Of a stretch of DNA of 64,000 nt, positions 48,981-58,147 are shown piece after piece. The first letter of the stretch is position 1; each line of letters starts with the position of its first letter. The position numbers and the translations under genes are program-made. The notes under the pieces are model-generated. The model saw nothing but the letters and a program-made list of their open reading frames with translations. It was not told the origin of the DNA and did not search any database. Source of the stretch: Corynebacterium sp. NML130628 (GTDB lineage Bacteria > Actinomycetota > Actinomycetes > Mycobacteriales > Mycobacteriaceae); contig NZ_MLAL01000045.1 of NCBI RefSeq assembly GCF_001875665.1, positions 151,961 through 215,960 of the forward strand. The letters are read 5' to 3'.

Positions 48981-50057
48981 ATGAACTTCAAAACATTCCT
49001 AGAATCCATGTCCACGCAAGCCCTCGACACCTTGGACGGCTTCGATTACGACGCCGCCATCGAAGCCGGCGTCGACCCAACACGCGCACGCGCCTGGCGC
49101 CAACTCCACGAAATCTACTTCGGCCCCACAAAATCTCGACAGAAACAACGCCTCGCCGCAGAAAAAGCACGCCGCTACGGCTTCTCCCTCGACCAACTCG
49201 CCATGATCGAACGCAGACTACGCCCCATCAAATCTGCCCGAACCCGCACCAAACTGCGCCTGGTACTCCTCGACAGCAAAGGCACCTACAAAAAGCTCAG
49301 CGAACGCGCAAAAGCACTCCTCCCGAGCAACACCAAACCAGCCAAAGACCGCCTGACCTTTTCACCATCCCGCAACGGGCGTCGCACCATGACGCTCACC
49401 ACCAACGAACGCGACCTCGCAGACCTCGAACACGCCCTCACCCGCGACATGGACCCCAAAACACCACCCAGCAAACACATGCTGCGCAGATTCCTCGACA
49501 TCATACGTGGCGACGGCCACTCCGTCCCCCACGCCGTCCCACGCCCCCTCCTCCTCATCCCGCTACCACAGTGGATCCAGATCAAACGCGGCCACGGCGA
49601 CGACACCACCCTCACCCTCACCGATGGCACCACCATGACCGGCGCCGAATACCTCAACAGCAGCGTCGCAACCAGCGACAACGAACTCGAGGCCGCCGTC
49701 TTCCACCCACAACACGGAGCAGTCAACCTCTACCGGACGCAACGCCTCGCCAATGACAAGCAACGCACCCTCGCCCGCGCCATCACTCCCGGTTGCCCGG
49801 TACCCGGCTGCCGCCACACCGCCGACGCCTGCGAAATCCACCACATCACCGCGTGGCAACACGGAGGAGAAACGAACATCGACAACCTGGCCCCGCTGTG
49901 TCGCTACCACAACCGCGTCAACGACGACGACCCGCAACGCGCCCGCCGCGGACGAATCGAACTTGTCAACGCACAGCCCCTCTGGCACTCACCGCGCGGC
50001 TACGCCACCACCAATCCAGTACACCGTCCAGGGGCTATGAAACTGCTGTACACATAG
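48981..50057 (+). CDS. HNH endonuclease domain protein
   Basis: A 358-residue protein with a C-terminal HNH nuclease domain: CPVPGCRHTADACEIHHITAWQHGGETNIDNLAPLC, broken here at the catalytic IHHI and ending in CRYHNRV. Two CxxC-like pairs suggest a structural zinc. The N-terminal 250 residues are basic and helical, like the DUF222-associated HNH proteins frequent in actinobacteria. Many such genes have no known target. The ATG lacks a ribosome site and TAAGTT lies 6 nt upstream, so a leaderless transcript is possible. It is divergent from the zinc operon with 104 bp between. Confidence 0.82.
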   Translation: MNFKTFLESMSTQALDTLDGFDYDAAIEAGVDPTRARAWRQLHEIYFGPTKSRQKQRLAAEKARRYGFSLDQLAMIERRLRPIKSARTRTKLRLVLLDSKGTYKKLSERAKALLPSNTKPAKDRLTFSPSRNGRRTMTLTTNERDLADLEHALTRDMDPKTPPSKHMLRRFLDIIRGDGHSVPHAVPRPLLLIPLPQWIQIKRGHGDDTTLTLTDGTTMTGAEYLNSSVATSDNELEAAVFHPQHGAVNLYRTQRLANDKQRTLARAITPGCPVPGCRHTADACEIHHITAWQHGGETNIDNLAPLCRYHNRVNDDDPQRARRGRIELVNAQPLWHSPRGYATTNPVHRPGAMKLLYT

Positions 50058-50058
50058 C

Positions 50059-50095
50059 AAAACGCCCACCACGGCATGGCCGAAGTGGGCGTCGA
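50059..50095 (-). terminator. Terminator of rplKA
   Basis: ACGCCCAC pairs with GTGGGCGT, followed on - by TTTT. It lies between the convergent HNH and rplA genes. Confidence 0.8.
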
Positions 50096-50109
50096 AAAGG
50101 GAAGGAAGC

Positions 50110-50820
50110 TTACGCCTTCTTCGCGTAGTCCTTCACAACGTTGGTGTCCACTGGGACGCCAGGGCCCTGCGTTGCGGAAACGGTGACCTTCTTCAGGTAA
50201 ATACCCTTCGCGGATGCTGGCTTGAGGCGCAGCACCTCGTCGAGCAGGGCGCCGTAGTTCTCGGCGAGCTGCTCAGCGGTGAAGGATGCCTTACCGATCA
50301 GCGCGTGCAGGTTGGAAGCTTTGTCCACGCGGAACGCGATCTTGCCGCCCTTGGTCTCCTCGATCGCCTTCGCGACGTCGGTGGTGACGGTGCCGGTCTT
50401 TGGGTTCGGCATGAGGCCACGTGGGCCCAGGACGCGAGCGACGCGGCCAACCTTGGCCATCTGGTCCGGGGTCGCGATTGCGACGTCGAAGTCGATGGTG
50501 CCGGCGTTGATCTGCTCGATCAGAACGTCGGTGCCGACGATGTCAGCGCCTGCAGCCTCAGCCTTGGTTGCGTTCTCGCCCTCTGCGAACACAGCTACAC
50601 GGACGGTCTTACCGGTGCCGTGTGGCAAGTTGACGGTGCCGCGGACCAGCTGGTCGGCCTTGCGAGGGTCGACGGATAGGCGCATTGCGACGTCGATGGT
50701 GGCGTCGTAGTTCTTGGAGGAGGTCTCCTGCGCCAGCTTGACGGCATCGAGTGGGTGGTAGAACGCGTCGCGGTCTACCTTTGCCAGCGTCTCGTTGTAG
50801 CGCTTGGACTTCTTAGCCAT
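50110..50820 (-). CDS. rplA: 50S ribosomal protein L1
   Basis: L1, the mobile stalk protein near the E site, 236 residues. The signature [21 protein letters not shown] and the central [15 protein letters not shown] are conserved. It follows rplK by 77 bp and ends before a terminator shared with the HNH gene. Confidence 0.98.
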   Translation of the reverse strand: MAKKSKRYNETLAKVDRDAFYHPLDAVKLAQETSSKNYDATIDVAMRLSVDPRKADQLVRGTVNLPHGTGKTVRVAVFAEGENATKAEAAGADIVGTDVLIEQINAGTIDFDVAIATPDQMAKVGRVARVLGPRGLMPNPKTGTVTTDVAKAIEETKGGKIAFRVDKASNLHALIGKASFTAEQLAENYGALLDEVLRLKPASAKGIYLKKVTVSATQGPGVPVDTNVVKDYAKKA

Positions 50821-50897
50821 GTTGGTTTCCTTTCAGAAAATGGTGTTTTCAGGAAATGTGGTACGCGCCTGGCCGGCGCTCCCACGAACGGCGAGAA

Positions 50898-51326
50898 CTA
50901 CTTCTCGACCGTGATGCCCATGGAACGAGCGGTACCTGCGATGATCGCGGCGCCTGCCTCGATGTCGCGGGCGTTGAGATCCTTCTTCTTGGTCTCGGCA
51001 ATTTCCTTGCACTGGTCCCAGGTGACAGAGCCAACCTTTTGGGTGTGCGGGATGCCGGAGCCCTTCTGCAGGCCAGCTGCCTTAAGAAGCAGAGATGCAG
51101 CCGGTGGGGACTTCAGGATGAAGTCGAAGGAGCGGTCTTCATACACGGTGATCTCAACCGGGATGATGTTGCCGCGCATGGACTCGGTTGCAGCGTTGTA
51201 TGCCTTGGTGAACTCAACAATGTTGACACCGTGTGCACCCAGCGCAGGACCAACCGGCGGAGCCGGGTTTGCCATACCGGCCTCGATCTGCAGTTTGATC
51301 AGGCCGGTGACCTTCTTCTTAGCCAT
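50898..51326 (-). CDS. rplK: 50S ribosomal protein L11
   Basis: L11, part of the GTPase-associated centre, 142 residues. It starts [21 protein letters not shown] and has the proline-rich [16 protein letters not shown] segment that binds thiopeptides. It lies downstream of nusG after 166 bp containing a terminator-like hairpin. Confidence 0.98.
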   Translation of the reverse strand: MAKKKVTGLIKLQIEAGMANPAPPVGPALGAHGVNIVEFTKAYNAATESMRGNIIPVEITVYEDRSFDFILKSPPAASLLLKAAGLQKGSGIPHTQKVGSVTWDQCKEIAETKKKDLNARDIEAGAAIIAGTARSMGITVEK

Positions 51327-51420
51327 CGAATTACCTCAATTCCTTGGTACAGTGCCTCCTGCCACGATGACGGCAGAAACACTTCCGGATGCCCCGCTTG
51401 ACGGAGCCACCGGGGAGAAC

Positions 51421-51457
51421 GAAAAACGTCGCGGGCCTCTCGGCACACGCGACGTTT
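51421..51457 (-). terminator. Hairpin terminator between nusG and rplK
   Basis: AAACGTCGCG pairs with CGCGACGTTT, followed on - by TTTT, shortly after the nusG stop. It may end the secE-nusG transcript or attenuate readthrough into rplKA. Confidence 0.8.
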
Positions 51458-51492
51458 CACTTTACGCCCCGACACGGGACAAACGCAAACGG

Positions 51493-52407
51493 TTACATGA
51501 TGCGTTCGATCTGGTCGGCGGTGAGCTCGACTGGAGTTTCGCGGCCGAAGATGGACACGAGCGCTTGAATCTTGCCGGTTTCTTCGTCGATCTCGGAAAT
51601 GGTGGCGGACACGGACGCCAACGCCCCGGACAGGATGGTGACGGCTTCGCCGACCTTGTAGTCGTGGTCGATCTTCTTCGGCGCTGCCTCCTCCGGCATT
51701 GCCACGACGGTCTCGCCCTCGGCGTTCGGTTTGCTGTCTTCGCCGGTGACTGGCTCCGCCTTCGGCATGAGGAATTTTGCCACGTCGCGATGCTTGACCG
51801 GGGTGGCGTTGCCTTCGTTGCCTACGAAGCTGGTCACGCCTGGGGTCTCGCGGACAACGGACCAGGCGGCGTCGTTCATGTCCATGCGGACCAGGACGTA
51901 GCCCGGCAGCAGCTTGCGCTTCACAAGCTTTTTCTTGCCGTCTTTGTTTTCGATGGCCTGCTCGATCGGCACGACAACGTCGTAAATGGAGTCCTCCACC
52001 TCGAGCGTCTGAATACGCATGTCGAGGTTGGTCTTCACTTTGTTCTCGTAGCCGGAGTAGGACTGGATGATGTACCACTCGCCTGGCAGCTTCTTCAGTT
52101 CGCGGACGTACTTGCGAAGGCGCGCGCGGTACTCGGAGTCCTCGTCAGCCTGTGAAGCCTCCACAGCCTCCGTCGGCTCTGCGAGTGGCGACTCGGCCGC
52201 GTTGAGGTCTGCCTCCTGCACAGGCTCCTCGACAACTTCGACAGCCTCAGTGGCTTCCGCCGTTTCCGGATCGGTAGCCTCGCTCACGGCGCCACCTTCG
52301 GCAACCATTTCTTCTTCGGCGTGGAGCTCAGCAGTCTGCTCTGTTGCTTCGGACGATTCGGGCGCTTCGAGGTCCGTGTTTTCCTGGTTTCCCGGCTCGG
52401 TGCTCAT
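51493..52407 (-). CDS. nusG: Transcription termination/antitermination protein NusG
   Basis: Transcription elongation factor that links RNA polymerase to Rho or the ribosome, 304 residues starting MSTEPGNQENTD with AAGGAGAAAC upstream. Residues 1-120 are an acidic, Glu/Ala-rich extension typical of actinobacteria. The NGN domain starts GEWYIIQSYSGYENKVKTNL and the KOW domain at the C-terminus reads YKVGEAVTILSGALASV. The preceding gene is secE, 82 bp away. Confidence 0.96.
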   Translation of the reverse strand: MSTEPGNQENTDLEAPESSEATEQTAELHAEEEMVAEGGAVSEATDPETAEATEAVEVVEEPVQEADLNAAESPLAEPTEAVEASQADEDSEYRARLRKYVRELKKLPGEWYIIQSYSGYENKVKTNLDMRIQTLEVEDSIYDVVVPIEQAIENKDGKKKLVKRKLLPGYVLVRMDMNDAAWSVVRETPGVTSFVGNEGNATPVKHRDVAKFLMPKAEPVTGEDSKPNAEGETVVAMPEEAAPKKIDHDYKVGEAVTILSGALASVSATISEIDEETGKIQALVSIFGRETPVELTADQIERIM

Positions 52408-52427
52408 GGTGTTTCTCCTTGGTGTGG

Positions 52428-52469
52428 CAAAAACTAATCCCGCCTTCCCTCGGGTTTGAGGTGGCGGGA
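52428..52469 (-). terminator. Hairpin between secE and nusG
   Basis: On - TCCCGCC pairs with GGCGGGA over an 18-nt loop, followed by TTAGTTTTT. It lies inside the 82-bp secE-nusG gap, only about 20 nt before the nusG start codon, so it may act as an attenuator. Confidence 0.6.
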
Positions 52470-52488
52470 CAATCACGTGTTTTACATG

Positions 52489-52812
52489 TTAGCGGATGAG
52501 CACCCACTGCACCAACATGGTGCCGAGGTGGTCGGTTCCCCACACGAGTGCGGTGAGCACGATGAGGAAAGCGAATACGACGAGGGTGTAGTTGAGCATC
52601 TGGTTTCCGGTTGGCCAGATGACTTTGCGCATTTCCTGGACGACTTCACCCGGGAACGCGCCTGGGCCGCCTCCGAGGGATTCTTCGCGGTCCTCTTCCT
52701 GCTTTGCGGGTGCCCGCTTCTCTTCGTAGGAAGCGGATGAAACAGAGGAAACCCCGCGCAGCTGGCGCTTGCCGGTTGGCTGTGCTGGGTTGTGTTCTTG
52801 CGGATTAGTCAA
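52489..52812 (-). CDS. secE: Preprotein translocase subunit SecE
   Basis: SecE, the small essential subunit of the SecYEG channel, 107 residues. A polar N-terminal half precedes the conserved amphipathic stretch FPGEVVQEMRKVIWPTGNQML and one membrane helix (YTLVVFAFLIVLTALVW). No ATG fits; the start is taken as the TTG at 52812, which has AGAGGAG 4-5 nt upstream. A longer frame would run into tRNA-Trp. It is 24 bp after that tRNA and may be cotranscribed with it. Confidence 0.93.
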   Translation of the reverse strand: MTNPQEHNPAQPTGKRQLRGVSSVSSASYEEKRAPAKQEEDREESLGGGPGAFPGEVVQEMRKVIWPTGNQMLNYTLVVFAFLIVLTALVWGTDHLGTMLVQWVLIR

Positions 52813-52836
52813 AAGAACTCCTCTAACTACAAGTTT

Positions 52837-52912
52837 TGGCAGGGGCGACAGGACTCGAACCTGCAACCTACGGTTTTGGAGACCGTTGCGCTACCAATTG
52901 CGCCACGCCCCT
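52837..52912 (-). tRNA. tRNA-Trp (CCA anticodon)
   Basis: A full cloverleaf with acceptor AGGGGCG/CGCCCCT, D arm, anticodon loop CTCCAAA giving CCA, and T arm GTTCGAGTC. The 3' CCA is encoded. It sits directly upstream of secE, a common position. Confidence 0.97.
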
Positions 52913-52975
52913 AGGACACTGTGAACAGTGTTCCTAACCCTACCACGGGAAACGCGTTTCCCGTTTTGAGGTGAG

Positions 52976-53047
52976 TAGCGATGGCGAGAATTGAACTCGC
53001 GACACAGCGATTATGAGTCGCTTGCTCTACCACTGAGCTACACCGCC
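52976..53047 (-). tRNA. tRNA-Met (CAT anticodon)
   Basis: Acceptor GGCGGTG pairs with CATCGCT (two G-T pairs); anticodon arm AGCGA/TCGCT with loop CTCATAA gives CAT. It has a paired first base pair (G-U), unlike initiator tRNA, so it is read as elongator Met. CCA is not encoded. Confidence 0.93.
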
Positions 53048-53083
53048 ATGTGTTTGCCGCCACGAGGACTATACAAACAACAG

Positions 53084-53156
53084 AGCCCCCTGTCAGAATC
53101 GAACTGACGACCTTTTCCTTACCATGGAAACGCTCTGCCGACTGAGCTAAGGGGGC
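53084..53156 (-). tRNA. tRNA-Thr (GGT anticodon)
   Basis: Acceptor GCCCCCT pairs with AGGGGGC; anticodon stem TTTCC/GGAAA with loop ATGGTAA gives GGT. T loop GTTCGATTC is standard. CCA is not encoded. Confidence 0.95.
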
Positions 53157-53311
53157 ACAGCCTCTGTGTTGTGAACTCACCGTTTCGGCGTGTCCGCTCC
53201 GTTGAAGCCTTTGAAAGAGTAACCCGCTTCTACCATTGAACGCAAATCGCCAGGTAGCAATAGCTTTTCGACGCCCTCTTCGCATGCTTATAACGCAACA
53301 CCTGAAGATGG

Positions 53312-53350
53312 AAAAGGCCCGCCCCTCACAGAACGCGAGGGGCGGGCTTT
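53312..53350 (-). terminator. Terminator after tRNA-Tyr
   Basis: GCCCGCCCCTC pairs with GAGGGGCGGGC, 11 bp, followed on - by TTTT. It lies 4 bp past tRNA-Tyr and isolates it from tRNA-Thr. Confidence 0.88.
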
Positions 53351-53353
53351 CGG

Positions 53354-53436
53354 TGCCAGGTAGAAGATTCGAACTTCTGAAGGCGTACGCCGGCGGATTT
53401 ACAGTCCGCTTCCTTTGGCCACTCGGACAACCTGGC
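53354..53436 (-). tRNA. tRNA-Tyr (GTA anticodon)
   Basis: A type II tRNA of 83 nt with a long variable arm (GGCGTACGCC). Acceptor GCCAGGT pairs with ACCTGGC; anticodon stem GCGGA/TCCGC with loop CTGTAAA gives GTA. Confidence 0.96.
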
Positions 53437-53517
53437 ATGCACCGTAAGTGCGTGGACTACTTTACATCAACGTACCCGCAAGAACGCAAATCGCGTGGCC
53501 AGAGCCGCTATCCGGCG

Positions 53518-54534
53518 CTATCCGACGCGTTCGATCGCGTAGACGGAGACTTGGCGCAGCGCTTGGTTTGCGGGGCCGTCGGGAAGGAAGTCGAGTTCGC
53601 GTTCGACGATGTCGAGGTACTCCTGCACGGTGTCGAGTGAGCGCTGGCGACCTTGCGTTTGGCTGAGCAGGTCGATGGCACGCTCGACGTCGGCGTCGTT
53701 GTCGAGTGGGCCGGTGAGCAGGCCGCGGAGTTCTTCGGCGGCTGGCGAGTCCTCTTCGAGTGCGTAGAGCACCGGGAGGGTGAATACGCCCTCACGGAGG
53801 TCTGTGCCGGGCGTTTTCCCGGATTGGGCGCTGTCGGAGAAGATGTCGATGATGTCGTCGACGATCTGGAAAATCATGCCGATGGCGCTGCCCATCCGGG
53901 AGCAGCTTTCAACGATGTCGCGCGACGCCCCGGAGTGCAACGAGCCGAGGTAGGCGGCGGAGGCGATGAGGACGGCGGTTTTGCCGTCGATAACTTTGAG
54001 GTAGTGCTCGACTGGATCTTCCCCCTGGGCGCCGACGGTTTCGCGCATTTGGCCGGTGACGAGGCCTTGGAAGGTGTCTGCGAAGTGGGCGACGGTAGCG
54101 GTGTCGATTTCGCTCATGAGCCTGGAGGCGTGGGCGAAGAGGATATCGCCGGCGAGGATGGCGACGGTGTTGTTCCACCGCATGTTGGCGGAGTCGACGC
54201 CGCGGCGTTTTTCGGCTTCGTCCATGACGTCGTCGTGGTACAGGGTGGCCAGGTGCACCATTTCGGTGATGGTGGCCCCTTTGATGACGTTGGTGGTGCC
54301 AGGGTTGGGCCCGAATTCGCTGCAGAGCAGTGCCACAAGTGGGCGGAAGCGTTTGCCGCCGGCGGCTGCTAGGTGCATCACTTTGTCGGTGATGAACGCT
54401 TCACCTTGCTGGAGCCGCTCCCTGAGCAGGGTTTCGACCTCGCCCATGCCGTTTGTAACACGCTCGGTGAGGGCGTCGTCGCCTAGGTCCATGCGAAAGC
54501 CATGGCGTGGTGACGGTGTTATGCCGTTGGTCAT
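53518..54534 (-). CDS. Polyprenyl (isoprenyl) diphosphate synthase
   Basis: A trans-isoprenyl diphosphate synthase, 338 residues, which likely makes the menaquinone side chain. The first Asp-rich motif is DDVMD (YHDDVMDEAEKRRG) and the second DDIID (IVDDIIDIFSD), with GGKRFRP near the N-terminus. In mycobacteria the equivalent gene (grcC1) lies next to menJ, as here. Chain length is set by residues before DDVMD that cannot be judged reliably. It is divergent from the menJ-like gene with 144 bp between. Confidence 0.9.
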   Translation of the reverse strand: MTNGITPSPRHGFRMDLGDDALTERVTNGMGEVETLLRERLQQGEAFITDKVMHLAAAGGKRFRPLVALLCSEFGPNPGTTNVIKGATITEMVHLATLYHDDVMDEAEKRRGVDSANMRWNNTVAILAGDILFAHASRLMSEIDTATVAHFADTFQGLVTGQMRETVGAQGEDPVEHYLKVIDGKTAVLIASAAYLGSLHSGASRDIVESCSRMGSAIGMIFQIVDDIIDIFSDSAQSGKTPGTDLREGVFTLPVLYALEEDSPAAEELRGLLTGPLDNDADVERAIDLLSQTQGRQRSLDTVQEYLDIVERELDFLPDGPANQALRQVSVYAIERVG

Positions 54535-54678
54535 CGATGATGTCCTTGCAGGTTAAAGTACTCATTGCGCCATTCCCGGGGCATGTGGGGGCGCGGTTAA
54601 CATCACTAACCGTAGTCCACACCCTCAAATTTTTGCAGTAATGGGGTGTGCCTGCGCTATCTGGCACAATGTGGACTC

Positions 54679-55905
54679 GTGACTGAGTTTGTTGATTGCG
54701 TAGTTGTGGGCGCGGGCCCGTCGGGGGCCACGGCGGCCATCGCGGCCCAGAGGGCTGGGTTTTCAACCCTGCTTATCGACGCCTCTTCGCCCGGCCGCGA
54801 CAAAACCTGCGGCGACGGTCTGACTCCGCGGGCGGTACACACACTGCGTCGCTTAGGGCTAGAGCACGTGTTGCCCTCCTACCGCAATAAGGGTCTGCGG
54901 TTGCACGGGTACGGGGGTGACGTGATTGCCCCGTGGCCGGATGGGATGTATGGCACGGATGGTTCCGCGAGCCCGCGCGCGACGTTTGATGCGGCGTTGG
55001 TCGCGGAGGCTGCGGCCGCGGGGGCCACGGTGTGGCAGGACTGCCCCGCAACGGACGTGACGTTCGGCGCCGACGGTGTGATCGAGGCGGTGCACACCGC
55101 GCGTGGCGAGGTGCGCTGCCGCTGGGTGGTTGTGGCCGATGGGGTGCGTTCGACCTTCGGCAAGCTGTTGGGCCGCACGTGGCACAAGGGCGAGGTGTTT
55201 GGGATCGCGGCGCGATCCTACTGCGCCTCCCCCATGTCCGGGGAGCCGTGGATGCATTCGCACGTGGAACTTCGCGACGACACCGGCACCATCCAGCCGG
55301 GCTACGGGTGGATCTTCCCGCTCGGCGACGGCACCGTAAACCTTGGTTGCGGCGCCCTGTCTACGAATGCTCGCCCGGCGCGGGTGAACACGAAGAAGTT
55401 GCTGCACCAGTACGCGGACCAGCAGCGTGATACCTGGGCCCTGGGCGAGCCGCAGCGGGTCACGAGCGCGTTGCTCCCGATGGGTGGCGCGGTGTCGAAC
55501 GTGGCGGGACCGAACTGGGTGCTGATCGGGGATGCGGCGGCGTGCGTCAACCCGCTCAACGGCGAGGGCATCGATTACGGGATGGAGACCGCCGTCATGG
55601 CGGTGGAACTGCTGCAGGAAGGCAAGGATTGCACGCTGGCGTGGCCGCTGCTCCTGCGGGAGGCGTACGGCCAGGCGTTCGCGCTGGCGCGCACCGCGGC
55701 CCGCCTGCTGACCTACCCGCAGTTCTTGCCGGTGGCAGGCCCGCTGGCGCTGCGTGGCGTGGCGGGGCGCCACCTGATGCCGGCGGCGGCGCGCCTGATG
55801 GGCAACCTGGTCACCGAAGAGGACACGGACTTGATTTCGCGTGCGTGGCGCGCCGCCGGGCGCGTGGTTCCGGTCAACGCGCCGCTGTGGGACGCTACGC
55901 TGTAG
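54679..55905 (+). CDS. menJ: Geranylgeranyl reductase family protein, probable menaquinone reductase
   Basis: A 408-residue flavoprotein with an N-terminal Rossmann FAD site [13 protein letters not shown] and the second FAD motif [22 protein letters not shown]. This is the layout of MenJ, which saturates one isoprene of menaquinone in mycobacteria. The GTG at 54679 is chosen because CACAAT lies 8 nt upstream and earlier codons have no homology-like sequence, so the transcript may be leaderless. It overlaps the convergent menG gene by 11 bp, and the neighbours support the quinone role. Confidence 0.87.
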   Translation: MTEFVDCVVVGAGPSGATAAIAAQRAGFSTLLIDASSPGRDKTCGDGLTPRAVHTLRRLGLEHVLPSYRNKGLRLHGYGGDVIAPWPDGMYGTDGSASPRATFDAALVAEAAAAGATVWQDCPATDVTFGADGVIEAVHTARGEVRCRWVVVADGVRSTFGKLLGRTWHKGEVFGIAARSYCASPMSGEPWMHSHVELRDDTGTIQPGYGWIFPLGDGTVNLGCGALSTNARPARVNTKKLLHQYADQQRDTWALGEPQRVTSALLPMGGAVSNVAGPNWVLIGDAAACVNPLNGEGIDYGMETAVMAVELLQEGKDCTLAWPLLLREAYGQAFALARTAARLLTYPQFLPVAGPLALRGVAGRHLMPAAARLMGNLVTEEDTDLISRAWRAAGRVVPVNAPLWDATL

Positions 55906-56587
55906 GTTTCACGGCGCTGTGCAGCGCCACGATGCCCAGCGAGAGGTCCTGCCAGCCGGCACCCGTCCAGCCGTTGTGGTTGATGGCGGCGGCCAACTCC
56001 TCCTGGTGTGGCCACGCCCGGATGGATTCGGCGAGGTACTCGTAGGCTTCCGCGTTGGAGGAGAACACTTTCGCCAGCAGCGGCAGCGCGACCGGGAGGT
56101 ATTGCTTGTAGAAGGTGCGGAAGCCGGGGACGATGGGCGTCGAAAATTCGTTGACGAGCAGGCGGCCGCCAGGTTTGGTCACGCGCGCCATTTCGCGCAG
56201 GCCGGCTTCGAAGTCGTAGACGTTGCGTAGGCCGTAGGAGATGGTGACGGCGTCGAAGGTGTTGTCGGCGAACGGCAGGTGCATCGCGTCGCCGACGACC
56301 TTGGGGACGTCGCGGTCGCGGCCGGCCGCGAGCATGCCCTGGGAGAAGTCGCAGGCGACGACCCACGCACCGGACTTCGCCAGTTCGACGGTGGACACGG
56401 CGGTGCCGGCGGCGAGGTCGAGTACCTTCTCCCCCGGTTTCAAGTTGAGTCGCTCGCGGGCGCGCCTGCGCCAGTACTTGTCCAGCCCAAACGACAACAC
56501 GGTGTTGGTGATGTCGTATTTTTCGCCGACGCCGTCAAACATGCCCGCTACGTCGAAGGGCTTCTTCTCCAGATCTGCCTTGGCCAT
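55895..56587 (-). CDS. menG: Demethylmenaquinone methyltransferase
   Basis: The last step of menaquinone synthesis, a SAM-dependent C-methyltransferase of the UbiE/COQ5 family, 230 residues. The SAM motif is [19 protein letters not shown] and the family block [24 protein letters not shown] is present. It begins 6 bp past the mannosyltransferase gene's stop on the same strand and overlaps menJ by 11 bp at the 3' ends. Confidence 0.95.
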   Translation of the reverse strand: MAKADLEKKPFDVAGMFDGVGEKYDITNTVLSFGLDKYWRRRARERLNLKPGEKVLDLAAGTAVSTVELAKSGAWVVACDFSQGMLAAGRDRDVPKVVGDAMHLPFADNTFDAVTISYGLRNVYDFEAGLREMARVTKPGGRLLVNEFSTPIVPGFRTFYKQYLPVALPLLAKVFSSNAEAYEYLAESIRAWPHQEELAAAINHNGWTGAGWQDLSLGIVALHSAVKPTA

Positions 56588-56593
56588 AACGCT

Positions 56594-57715
56594 CTACTGT
56601 AGCGCGCGCCGTGCCTTCTCGTAATACTCGATGAGTTGCTGGCACAGCGCGTCCCACGTTTTGCCGGAGACCGACTCGCGCGCCGCCACCCGCAGGGCCT
56701 GCCACCGGGCCTCGTCGAGGCACCACGCGACGGCGTTTGGCAGTTCGGTGGTGAAGGTGGGGACGTCGAGAAGGCGGCCGTTGGTCCCGTCGACAATGAG
56801 GTCGATGGGGCCGCCGGCGCGCGGCGCGATGGTGGGCACCCCGCTGGCCTGGGCTTCTTGGATGGTTTGGCAGAAGGTTTCGAATTCGCCGGGGTGCACG
56901 AAGACGTCGAAGCTGGCGTAGGCGCGGGCGAGTGCCTCGCCGGTGAGCGGGCCGCAGAACACGGCGCCGGGGAGGGCGGCGCGCAGGTCGTGGGCCTCGG
57001 GGCCGCCGCCAACGATCACCACTTGGAGGTCGTCGCGTCCGCAGAGCGGGGCAAGCCGGTGCACGCTTTTCTCGGCGGCGAGGCGCCCGACGAAGCCGAC
57101 GATGCGTCTGCGCCCGCTCGGGTCCCAGCCGCGGCGCAGCTCTTCGCTGCGGCGACGGGGGTGGTAGAGGGTGGCGTCGACGCCCCTGCCCCAGGTGTGG
57201 ACCCGCTCGATGCCGTGGGCGCTCAGTTGGTCCACCGCCGCAGACGAGGGAGCGAGCGTGAGCTGGCACGCGTTGTGCAGCCGGCGCGTCCAGTCCCACG
57301 CAAGCTTCGCCAGCGCCGGCAGGTGGTACTTCGTGGCGAAGCCCGCCACGTCCGTTTGGTAGAGCGCCACCGCGGGCACCCCGAGCTGGCGGGCTGCGAA
57401 CGCGCCCGCCGCCCCGAGCACGAACGGGCTTGCCAGGTGCACCACGTCCGGCTGGAAGGCCGCGAGTGCTGCGCGCACGGCCCCGGTGGGCACCCCGACG
57501 GGCAGCGAGTCAATGAGCGGGACGCGGACGGTGGGTACGCGGACCACGCGGAAGCCCCGGTAGTCAGGGATTTCCTCCTGGTGCTCGCGGGCACCGGGGG
57601 CGATCACGAGGGCGTCGTGCCCGCGTTCACGGAGGTGGTCGAGCACGCGCAGGACGGAGTTGGTCACCCCGTTGACGTTCGGCAGGAAGGACTCGGCGAC
57701 GATGGCCACACGCAT
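56594..57715 (-). CDS. mgtA: GT4 family glycosyltransferase, MgtA-like mannosyltransferase
   Basis: A 373-residue GT-B glycosyltransferase of family 4. The N-terminus is MRVAIVAESFLPNVNGVTNSV and the donor-site E-x7-E region lies in HPGEFETFCQTIQEAQASG. Position between menG and the DUF3592/menD pair equals Rv0557 (mgtA), which adds mannose to a glucuronosyl diacylglycerol in mycobacteria and corynebacteria. The name rests on synteny and family. Not a quinone enzyme; its place here is a fixed feature of the order. Confidence 0.82.
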   Translation of the reverse strand: MRVAIVAESFLPNVNGVTNSVLRVLDHLRERGHDALVIAPGAREHQEEIPDYRGFRVVRVPTVRVPLIDSLPVGVPTGAVRAALAAFQPDVVHLASPFVLGAAGAFAARQLGVPAVALYQTDVAGFATKYHLPALAKLAWDWTRRLHNACQLTLAPSSAAVDQLSAHGIERVHTWGRGVDATLYHPRRRSEELRRGWDPSGRRRIVGFVGRLAAEKSVHRLAPLCGRDDLQVVIVGGGPEAHDLRAALPGAVFCGPLTGEALARAYASFDVFVHPGEFETFCQTIQEAQASGVPTIAPRAGGPIDLIVDGTNGRLLDVPTFTTELPNAVAWCLDEARWQALRVAARESVSGKTWDALCQQLIEYYEKARRALQ

Positions 57716-57718
57716 CCG

Positions 57719-58147
57719 CTACGCCTCCCCCTCGTGCTCCCCGCGTACGAAGCGGCCCACGCCCTTCCACGCCGCCGCTGCCACCAGCGTTGCCACCACG
57801 GCGACGGACAGCGCGGGGATCAGCGCCAGCGTCCAGCCGCGGCCCTCGACCTTGACCAGGTCAGGGTCGGTGCGCGAGTACGTCACCCACACCTGCTGCC
57901 CCTCGTTGAGCCCGGTTGGGTACAGCAGCCCGGTCGCCGGGGAGTGGGTGCGGCCGCGGTCGTCTTGGTACTCCACGGTGGTGCGGGTGGCGCTCACGGC
58001 GGTGACGGTGGCCAGGCCGCGGCCGGGGTCGCGGGCGATGCGCCAGTCGTTGATGGCGGGGCCCGCGACCATCGCGAGCACGCCGATCATCGTGCAGGTG
58101 TACAGCGCCAGCACGAGCTGCTGGGCGCGGCGTTTCCAGCGGATCAC
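57719..58147 (-). CDS. DUF3592 membrane protein
   Basis: A 142-residue protein starting at a GTG ([10 protein letters not shown]) that overlaps the menD stop as GTGA; an ATG 16 codons earlier would lie inside menD. Two membrane helices (about residues 10-32 and 103-126) flank an extracytoplasmic beta domain with [14 protein letters not shown] and [13 protein letters not shown], typical of DUF3592. It matches Rv0556 by position. Function unknown. Confidence 0.8.
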   Translation of the reverse strand: MIRWKRRAQQLVLALYTCTMIGVLAMVAGPAINDWRIARDPGRGLATVTAVSATRTTVEYQDDRGRTHSPATGLLYPTGLNEGQQVWVTYSRTDPDLVKVEGRGWTLALIPALSVAVVATLVAAAAWKGVGRFVRGEHEGEA

